Shown here: positions 1 through 5,249 of the stretch, one piece after another | How positions within the stretch are numbered: the stretch's first letter is position 1 | Layout of the letters: each line of letters opens with the position of its first letter | NCBI GenBank assembly: GCA_030149115.1 | Contig: JASBSE010000059.1 | Location: 1 to 7,905 of the forward strand | DNA: 7,905 bases | Origin: Winogradskyella sp. | GTDB lineage: Bacteria; Bacteroidota; Bacteroidia; Flavobacteriales; Flavobacteriaceae | Direction of reading: 5' to 3' | The notes under the pieces: model-generated | What the model saw: the letters and a program-made list of their open reading frames with translations, nothing else | Told to the model about the DNA's origin: nothing | The model's database searches: none | Made by a program: the position numbers and the translations under genes

Positions 1-73
1 CTAAAACGAATGGTGCGTCATCTGTTGTTATTGGTCTAATGTGAAGACGTTGGGTTTGGAATGAATCTTTCAT
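1..73 (-). CDS. GNAT-family N-acetyltransferase, N-terminal fragment cut by window edge
   Basis: Reading the minus strand from an ATG at 73 gives an open frame that runs off the left edge after 24 codons. It contains TQRLHIRPITTDDAPFVL. The pattern (T-x-R-L-x-[IL]-R-P-[IL]-x-x-x-D-A-x-x-[VI]) is the classic first beta strand and helix of RimJ/RimL-type GNAT acetyltransferases, which use acetyl-CoA to acetylate an amine, often a protein N-terminus or a small metabolite. An in-frame TGA lies two codons upstream of this ATG, so it is the first possible ATG start. No Shine-Dalgarno is seen before it. The gene is divergent from nnr with 96 nt between start codons. The acetyl-CoA binding motif would lie outside the window, so the substrate and the intactness of the gene cannot be judged. 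Confidence 0.75.
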   Translation of the reverse strand, partial: MKDSFQTQRLHIRPITTDDAPFVL

Positions 74-169
74 TATTCAATTAATCTAAATACATTATTA
101 TTCTATTGGCTCGGAAAACCTTATTTTTACTTCCTCAAAAAAGCTTTTTCAATATACAGAATATTATTA
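74..169. promoter_or_regulatory. Divergent intergenic region between the GNAT gene and nnr
   Basis: This 96-nt AT-rich segment must hold the promoters of both divergent genes. On the plus strand TATTTTTA at 122-129 matches seven of eight positions of the Bacteroidota -7 box TAnnTTTG, but the only nearby TTG (106-108) is 13 nt upstream, too close for the usual 17-23 nt. No good -7 box was found on the minus strand. Neither start codon has a Shine-Dalgarno. The exact promoters are therefore not assigned. Confidence 0.35.
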
Positions 170-1723
170 ATGAAGTTATTCTCAAAAGAACAAATATACG
201 AAGGTGATAAACTCACTACCGAACGCCAAAATATTTCTTCAACAGACCTTATGGAGCGTGCAGGAACCCAAATTTTTAATTGGATTCATATGCGTATGCA
301 AGGTGCACAAGTGCCAATTCATGTATTTTGTGGTATAGGTAATAATGGTGGAGACGGTTTGGTATTGGCTAGACATTTAATCACTCATGGTTATAATGTT
401 ATGACTTATATCGTTAATTGTAGCGATAAGCGTTCCAAGGATTTTTTAATCAATTACGATAGAATAAAAAACGTTACCAAAGACTGGCCAAAAATGCTAA
501 GTTGTTCTGGCGATTTTTCTGAGGTTACTATAGATGAAAGAGATATTATAGTTGATGCTATTTTCGGTATAGGCCTTAATCGTCAACCTAATGATTGGGT
601 ACAAGAATTATTTCAAAAATGGAGAGCGTCTAAAGCATTTACCTTGTCTATAGATATTCCTTCAGGATTATATACAGATAGAGCTATTGAAGACGAAAAT
701 GCCGTAGTACATGCCAACTACACATTAAGTTTTCAGTCACCAAAATTGATATTCTTCTTACCAGAAACTTCAAAATTCACGGTGCAATGGGAAGTATTGG
801 ATATTGGTATAGATCGCGATTACTTAATGCAAACCGAAGCCGAAGCGGAGTTAATTTCAAAACATGAAGTTTTACCCTTATACAAACCAAGGGAAAAATT
901 AACACACAAAGGAGATTTTGGTCATGCTTTAATCGTTGGTGGAAGTTACGGAAAAATAGGTGCTGTTAATTTAGCTAGTAGAGCTGCTTTAAGCTCTGGT
1001 GCAGGATTGGTTACTGCATTTATCCCTAAATGTGGTTATCATAGTATGCAGACGTCTTTTCCAGAATCTATGGTGATTACTGATAAAGATGAAGAATACA
1101 TTTCAGATATTTCATTTACAATAGAACCCAATGCAATTGGTTTGGGTGTTGGACTTGGATCTGAAGACAAAACTGTAAAAGCTATCGAGGCTTTTTTAGA
1201 GACCAACAAAGTACCATTGGTTATAGATGCTGATGGTTTAAACATCTTATCTAAGAAAAAAACATTACTTAAATTATTACCAGAACAAACAGTGTTAACA
1301 CCACACCCAAAAGAGTTAGAACGCTTAGTTGGTGAGTGGTCAGACGATTTTGATAAGCTTAAAAAAGTAAAAGCGTTTTCTAAAAAGTACAAAACAATAG
1401 TTGTTATAAAAGGTGCTAACACAATAACAGTTTTTGGAGACAAACTTTATATAAACACAACAGGAAACCCTGGAATGGCAACAGCAGGAACAGGAGATGT
1501 CTTAACAGGAGTAATTACAGGCTTAATTGCACAAGGTTATGAACCATTGGCAGCAACTATTTTTGGTGTGTATTTACATGGTAAGTCTGCCGATATTTCT
1601 CTTGAAGATTATGGATACCAAAGCTTAATAGCGAGCCATATTATTGAAACTTTAGGTGAAGCTTACATTGATTTATTTAAACAACCTGAAGAAGAGAAGA
1701 AACAGCAAGAAGAACAAGAATAG
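170..1723 (+). CDS. nnr: Bifunctional NAD(P)H-hydrate epimerase / ADP-dependent NAD(P)H-hydrate dehydratase
   Basis: This cytosolic enzyme repairs NADHX and NADPHX, the hydrated forms of the nicotinamide cofactors. The N-terminal domain (about 1-215, YjeF_N) interconverts the R and S epimers. It shows the loop GIGNNGGDG at 55-63, VDAIFGIG at 128-135 with D129, and SIDIPSG at 160-166. The C-terminal domain (about 225-500, YjeF_C, ribokinase-like) removes water from the S epimer at the expense of ADP. It shows GGSYGKIG after the HKGDFGHALIVG strand, VIDADG at 351-356, TPHPKE at 377-382 and GMATAGTGDVLTG at 435-447 with the expected catalytic D443. At 517 residues it is the normal two-domain length. 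The start MKLFSKEQI matches the usual start of the family. The last dozen residues form a Glu/Gln/Lys tail beyond the fold. The gene stands alone and ends just before a terminator shared with its convergent neighbour. Older names are yjeF and carbohydrate kinase. Confidence 0.97.
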   Translation: MKLFSKEQIYEGDKLTTERQNISSTDLMERAGTQIFNWIHMRMQGAQVPIHVFCGIGNNGGDGLVLARHLITHGYNVMTYIVNCSDKRSKDFLINYDRIKNVTKDWPKMLSCSGDFSEVTIDERDIIVDAIFGIGLNRQPNDWVQELFQKWRASKAFTLSIDIPSGLYTDRAIEDENAVVHANYTLSFQSPKLIFFLPETSKFTVQWEVLDIGIDRDYLMQTEAEAELISKHEVLPLYKPREKLTHKGDFGHALIVGGSYGKIGAVNLASRAALSSGAGLVTAFIPKCGYHSMQTSFPESMVITDKDEEYISDISFTIEPNAIGLGVGLGSEDKTVKAIEAFLETNKVPLVIDADGLNILSKKKTLLKLLPEQTVLTPHPKELERLVGEWSDDFDKLKKVKAFSKKYKTIVVIKGANTITVFGDKLYINTTGNPGMATAGTGDVLTGVITGLIAQGYEPLAATIFGVYLHGKSADISLEDYGYQSLIASHIIETLGEAYIDLFKQPEEEKKQQEEQE

Positions 1724-1729
1724 TAAATA

Positions 1730-1758
1730 AAAAAAGCCTTCGAAATGAAGGCTTTTTT
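1730..1758. terminator. Bidirectional rho-independent terminator between nnr and the lipoprotein gene
   Basis: A perfect 12-bp inverted repeat has arms AAAAAAGCCTTC (1730-1741) and GAAGGCTTTTTT (1747-1758), separated by the loop GAAAT. Each strand ends in a run of at least six T, so it can stop transcription in both directions. It begins 6 nt after the nnr stop and lies 7 nt from the stop of the convergent gene at 1766, exactly where a shared terminator is expected. Confidence 0.92.
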
Positions 1759-1765
1759 AATAGAA

Positions 1766-3118
1766 TTAAATATTTAGTTCTTTAAACAGTTCTACAAGTT
1801 TTGGATTAGATGGTCTTGGTGCTTCAGCACTTACAATATTTCCATCAGGATCAATTAAAATAAATCTTGGTATGCCTTCAATGGCATAATCTTTTACAAA
1901 CTGAGAATTCCAATCATTATCAGCCATTAATTGAATACCTCCTAATTCTTTATTCTTAACCATTTCTACCCAAGTATTGTGCGCAGATGCTTTATCAATA
2001 GATGTGCTTACAAAGGCAATATTTTTGCCATGAAATTGCTTTTCAACCTCTTTAAGTGATGGTATTTCTCTTATGCATGGTCCGCACCAAGTTGCCCAAA
2101 CATCCACATAGACATACTTTCCTTTTAAGTCTTCTAGAGAAGTTGTTCCACCTTTGTGGTTTTCATACTCTACAAATGCAGGTGAAGGCATTCCTTTGGC
2201 AAGTTTAGAAACTTTGTTGTATTTTTTAGATATCTCCTCTTTGTACTTTTCATCCGAAGATAACTTCATGATACCATCGTAGTATGCTTTAAGGTGTTCA
2301 TTACTTGGTGAAATATCGAAACGTAGACTTTTAGATAAGTCTTCTTTCAGTTCTGAAAAACCATTTTTATTGAGATTATCAAAAATCTCTGATGGATTAT
2401 CACTCTTGCTAAGTTTGTTGCTGTAATAACGCTGTAAAAACCTCTTGTAACTCTCTACGGAGGCATAATCTTCTTTATTGTTGAAATCAATAGTATCAAA
2501 TTTCTTTATGAAATCTTCTGAAGGCGTAAAATCGTCTTTTTTTGCATAATAATAATGGTAAGACCAATAGTTTTGGAGATCTGCAAAATATTCATATTTA
2601 ATACTTTTCTCTTCAAGTTTTCTAAAGTCATCCGTTATAGCCGTTGCATTTTTTAGCATTTCAGATTTTTTACTTTTTACTTCATTCATTGTAGAAAGAA
2701 AATCATCTTCTTCCATAGCAAAGACTTTAGTATAATCTAAGTTAGCTTTTTCATCAGCCAAATATTTGGCAGCTAGAAAATTGTTGTTTTTAGAGCCGTT
2801 TCCAGAATAAGATATTGTTTCATCAAATTCATTTGTGTTAAGGTTAATGTTTAAGTTATAACTTGGCGCAAGGTAGATAGCGGAACTTTCCTTACCATGA
2901 CTCAAAGAGTAATATCCAGGCTCAATTCTTAAAGTATCGGAGAAGGTACCTTCATCAGTTAAAGGTATTTCTTTTACTTTTTCTCTTCCTTGAAAAATGG
3001 AAACGGATTTTGCTGTTGGATTTTCTATTTTACCAGAAAATAAAGCATAATCTATTTTTGGTTCTTCTTTGCAAGCAAATAAGGTTGTAACGATACTTAG
3101 GAGTAGTAGTTTCTTCAT
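1766..3118 (-). CDS. TlpA-like thioredoxin-fold lipoprotein with DUF4369-like N-terminal region
   Basis: A 450-residue envelope thiol-disulfide oxidoreductase. The start used here is the ATG at 3118. An upstream TTG at 3142 would add eight residues, but it overlaps the predicted promoter and would spoil the signal peptide. The N-terminus MKKLLLLSIVTTLFAC is a type II signal peptide with lipobox LFAC and lipidated C16. Residues about 20-125 resemble the DUF4369 beta-rich region common before thioredoxin domains in Bacteroidota. About 125-305 is charged, Lys/Asp/Tyr-rich and probably helical. About 308-450 is the AhpC/TSA/TlpA-type domain, with WCGPC (C345, C348) and the cis-proline loop GIPRFILID (P417). 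Both active cysteines are present, so it is probably active as a reductase or disulfide exchanger outside the cytoplasm. Its partner is unknown. C16 is followed by KEE, which resembles the Bacteroidota surface-export signal. The ResA/TlpA label describes fold only, not a proven role in cytochrome maturation. Confidence 0.92.
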   Translation of the reverse strand: MKKLLLLSIVTTLFACKEEPKIDYALFSGKIENPTAKSVSIFQGREKVKEIPLTDEGTFSDTLRIEPGYYSLSHGKESSAIYLAPSYNLNINLNTNEFDETISYSGNGSKNNNFLAAKYLADEKANLDYTKVFAMEEDDFLSTMNEVKSKKSEMLKNATAITDDFRKLEEKSIKYEYFADLQNYWSYHYYYAKKDDFTPSEDFIKKFDTIDFNNKEDYASVESYKRFLQRYYSNKLSKSDNPSEIFDNLNKNGFSELKEDLSKSLRFDISPSNEHLKAYYDGIMKLSSDEKYKEEISKKYNKVSKLAKGMPSPAFVEYENHKGGTTSLEDLKGKYVYVDVWATWCGPCIREIPSLKEVEKQFHGKNIAFVSTSIDKASAHNTWVEMVKNKELGGIQLMADNDWNSQFVKDYAIEGIPRFILIDPDGNIVSAEAPRPSNPKLVELFKELNI

Positions 3119-3139
3119 ACTTAAGAATTTGATTATTCT

Positions 3140-3170
3140 CAAAAATAAGCATTGATTGTTTCATTTTCAA
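3140..3170 (-). promoter_or_regulatory. Promoter of the thioredoxin lipoprotein gene (TTG-N20-TATTTTTG)
   Basis: On the minus strand a TTG (plus 3168-3170) is followed after 20 nt by TATTTTTG (plus 3140-3147), a perfect match to the Bacteroidota -7 consensus TAnnTTTG at accepted spacing. Transcription would start near 3133, giving a leader of about 15 nt before the ATG at 3118. The -7 box overlaps the alternative TTG codon at 3140-3142, so an mRNA from this promoter cannot use that codon. Confidence 0.6.
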
Positions 3171-3195
3171 GAAGGTATGAATTATTAACAATTTC

Positions 3196-3225
3196 TTGTG
3201 AAACCAAAAAATATTCTCAATTTTG
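3196..3225 (+). promoter_or_regulatory. Candidate hutH promoter (TTG-N19-CAATTTTG)
   Basis: TTG at 3196-3198 is followed after 19 nt by CAATTTTG at 3218-3225, seven of eight matches to TAnnTTTG. The expected transcription start, near 3231, leaves a leader of about 14 nt before the hutH ATG at 3245. The -33 hexamer TTCTTG is the same as that of the divergent lipoprotein promoter. Confidence 0.45.
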
Positions 3226-3244
3226 AAGCTTACAAATTTTAATC

Positions 3245-4780
3245 ATGGATAGCTATCATATTATATCATCAGACGCTTTAGATATTGTAACAATATATAA
3301 CATTTTTAAGGGTAATAAGAAACTTAAGCTTTCAGACTCAGCAATCCAAAACATAGAAAAATGTAAAGCTTATCTAGATAATAAATTGGCTAACAATAAG
3401 AAACCAATGTATGGTATTAATACTGGTTTTGGATCCTTATATAATGTTAAGATTTCTAATAATGACTTAACTAAATTGCAAGAGAATTTGGTGATGTCAC
3501 ATGCTTGTGGTACTGGTGATAGAGTGCCAGAATCTGTGGTTAAAGTAATGTTATTGCTGAAAATTCAATCCTTAAGTTACGGTCATAGTGGTGTGCAGCT
3601 AAAAACAGTTGAGCGATTAATCGACTTTTTTAATAATGATATTTTTCCGTTTGTATATACACAAGGTTCGTTGGGTGCTTCAGGTGATTTGGCACCTTTG
3701 GCACACTTAGCATTACCGTTGTTAGGAAAAGGAAGTGTGGTGCATGATGGAGAAAATTTTGAAGCTTCAGAATTATTAGAAAAATTCAATTGGGAACCTA
3801 TAAAATTAGAAGCTAAAGAAGGTTTAGCACTATTAAATGGAACGCAGTTTATGAGTGCTTACGGTGTGTATTTACTCTTAATGTCTCATAAAACGTCTTA
3901 TTTGGCAGATATAATTTCAGCAATATCTTTAGATGCATTTGATGGCAGATTAGATCCGTTTCATGATTTAGTTCATGATGTTAGGCCGCATCCTGGACAG
4001 CGTAAAGTAGCCAAACGTTTTAATGAGCTTTTAGAAGGTAGCGAATTAATTACCAGAGAAAAAGAACACGTGCAAGATCCTTATTCGTTTAGATGTATTC
4101 CGCAAGTGCATGGAGCGACAAAAGATACTCTAGATTTTGTAGAGAAAGTAATTTTGACCGAAATCAATTCTGTAACAGATAATCCAAATATTTTTTCTGA
4201 AGAAGATTTAATAATTTCAGGTGGAAATTTCCATGGACAGCCATTGGCATTAGCATTAGATTATTTAAAAATAGCTATGGCAGAAATAGGAAATATATCT
4301 GAGAGAAGAATTTTTCAATTGGTATCTGGATTAAGAGGTTTACCAGCATTTTTAGTAGATAATCCTGGATTAAATTCTGGTTTTATGATTCCACAGTACA
4401 CTGCCGCCAGTATTGTTAGTGCTAATAAGCAATTAGCATCTCCTGCTAGTGTGGATAGTATTGTATCTAGTAATGGCCAAGAAGACCATGTAAGTATGGG
4501 TGCCAATGCCGCAACACAGGCTTATAATCTTGTTAGAAATGTAGAGCGTGTAATTGCAATAGAATTGATGAATGCCTCTCAAGCACTTGAGTTTAGAAGA
4601 CCAATGAAAACGTCTCCACTTTTGGAATCTTTTCTTGAACACTATAGAAAAGTTGTACCTTTTATAAAAGAAGACGAAGTTTTACATGATGATATCGAAG
4701 CTTCTATTCAATTTTTAAAGGATGTAGATATCGAAGTGGAAGAGTTGTTTTTAAATAATTATGGAGTAGAGAAGCATTAA
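3245..4780 (+). CDS. hutH: Histidine ammonia-lyase (histidase)
   Basis: This cytosolic enzyme removes ammonia from L-histidine to give trans-urocanate, the first step of histidine breakdown. At 511 residues it has the usual bacterial length. The MIO electrophile is made by cyclisation of A145-S146-G147, in GSLGASGDLAPLAH. Other family residues are present: Y56 in YGINTGFG, Y280 and R283 in QDPYSFRC, and E413 in the segment SSNGQEDHVSMG. The selectivity pair is S85-H86 in NLVMSHACG. Histidases carry Ser-His here, while tyrosine and phenylalanine ammonia-lyases carry His-Leu or Phe-Leu, so histidine is the likely substrate. No hutU, hutI or hutG gene is adjacent in this window, so it is not in a compact hut operon here. 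It has its own candidate promoter, and no terminator hairpin was seen after its stop. Confidence 0.96.
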   Translation: MDSYHIISSDALDIVTIYNIFKGNKKLKLSDSAIQNIEKCKAYLDNKLANNKKPMYGINTGFGSLYNVKISNNDLTKLQENLVMSHACGTGDRVPESVVKVMLLLKIQSLSYGHSGVQLKTVERLIDFFNNDIFPFVYTQGSLGASGDLAPLAHLALPLLGKGSVVHDGENFEASELLEKFNWEPIKLEAKEGLALLNGTQFMSAYGVYLLLMSHKTSYLADIISAISLDAFDGRLDPFHDLVHDVRPHPGQRKVAKRFNELLEGSELITREKEHVQDPYSFRCIPQVHGATKDTLDFVEKVILTEINSVTDNPNIFSEEDLIISGGNFHGQPLALALDYLKIAMAEIGNISERRIFQLVSGLRGLPAFLVDNPGLNSGFMIPQYTAASIVSANKQLASPASVDSIVSSNGQEDHVSMGANAATQAYNLVRNVERVIAIELMNASQALEFRRPMKTSPLLESFLEHYRKVVPFIKEDEVLHDDIEASIQFLKDVDIEVEELFLNNYGVEKH

Positions 4781-4798
4781 AGAGTATAAATCAATTAA

Positions 4799-5170
4799 TT
4801 ATCCTTTGGTAATGATGTCATTTGCCCATTTTATTGCGTCATCCAATTTTGTGAATATTTCAAAAGGTTTTTCGAAAAACATTTGTTCTATTTGCGCATT
4901 AATTTTTGCCTGATATTTTTCGGAGACAACAGCAAATCCCTTTAAAAGCTTAACTTTTGTAGTTCTAGGATAAACGTTTGGATCAACTGAGTATGAATGC
5001 ACTCTATGAGTAATGTACACAAAAGGTTTGTTATAATATTCTTCTACAACCTCAATTAAAGCTGCATTGTGCTCTTGGTCTAGATGTACACCTTCATTAA
5101 TTTTTGCAACAACATATCCATCGTAGAAAGAAAGTGTACAAAACTTTAACTTTACAACAGTTTCTTGCAT
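4799..5170 (-). CDS. Small SpoIIAA/STAS-like (STAS/SEC14-type) protein
   Basis: A 123-residue soluble protein without signal peptide or membrane segment. The layout resembles the SpoIIAA-like STAS/SEC14 family: beta strands (VVKLKFCTLSFYDGYVVAKI), a helix-forming stretch (DQEHNAALIEVVEEYY), a strand (KPFVYITHRVHSYS), then GFAVVSE and a C-terminal KPFEIFTKLDDAIKWA, where the family typically has a helix starting after 'F..L.DAI.W'. I recognise similar short proteins from flavobacteria, but no function is established that I know of. The serine or threonine phosphorylated in true anti-sigma antagonists cannot be identified with confidence, so a partner-switch role should not be assumed. It lies 79 nt downstream of clpC on the same strand, with a terminator between them, and converges on hutH. 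The start at 5170 has no Shine-Dalgarno. That the gene is real is supported by its length, codon use like its neighbours and family-like pattern. Confidence 0.78.
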   Translation of the reverse strand: MQETVVKLKFCTLSFYDGYVVAKINEGVHLDQEHNAALIEVVEEYYNKPFVYITHRVHSYSVDPNVYPRTTKVKLLKGFAVVSEKYQAKINAQIEQMFFEKPFEIFTKLDDAIKWANDIITKG

Positions 5171-5196
5171 TTTTAGAACATTTTATGTCTTAAGAT

Positions 5197-5227
5197 AAAA
5201 AAAACTCCTCAAAAATTGAGGAGTTTT
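5197..5227 (-). terminator. Rho-independent terminator of clpC
   Basis: An inverted repeat has arms at 5201-5212 and 5216-5227 (12 bp, AAA loop, core CTCCTCA/TGAGGAG). On the minus strand the stem ends in a run of eight T (plus-strand A at 5197-5204), while the plus strand has only four T. It lies 22 nt after the clpC stop at 5250, so it serves clpC. It also lies just 26 nt before the start codon of the downstream STAS-like gene. Confidence 0.9.
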
Positions 5228-5249
5228 AACTTTAAATATTTAAATCATC

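Noticed and set aside
106..129. TTG (106-108) and TATTTTTA (122-129) as an nnr promoter
   Set aside because: The spacing of 13 nt is too short for the Bacteroidota promoter pattern, so it is noted only as a weak -7 candidate.
1039..1443. Open frame of 134 codons on the minus strand inside nnr
   Set aside because: It lies wholly inside the well-supported nnr gene, has no recognisable domain and a composition typical of antisense shadow frames.
3119..3142. TTG start at 3142 for the lipoprotein gene
   Set aside because: It would add eight residues before a normal lipoprotein signal peptide, and it overlaps a consensus -7 promoter box.
3583..3789. Minus-strand frame of 68 codons within hutH
   Set aside because: It is opposite the hutH MIO region, has no family resemblance, and no room for independent signals.
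4315..4642. Two overlapping minus-strand frames of 63 and 69 codons within hutH
   Set aside because: Both are antisense shadows of the conserved C-terminal half of hutH and show no domain.
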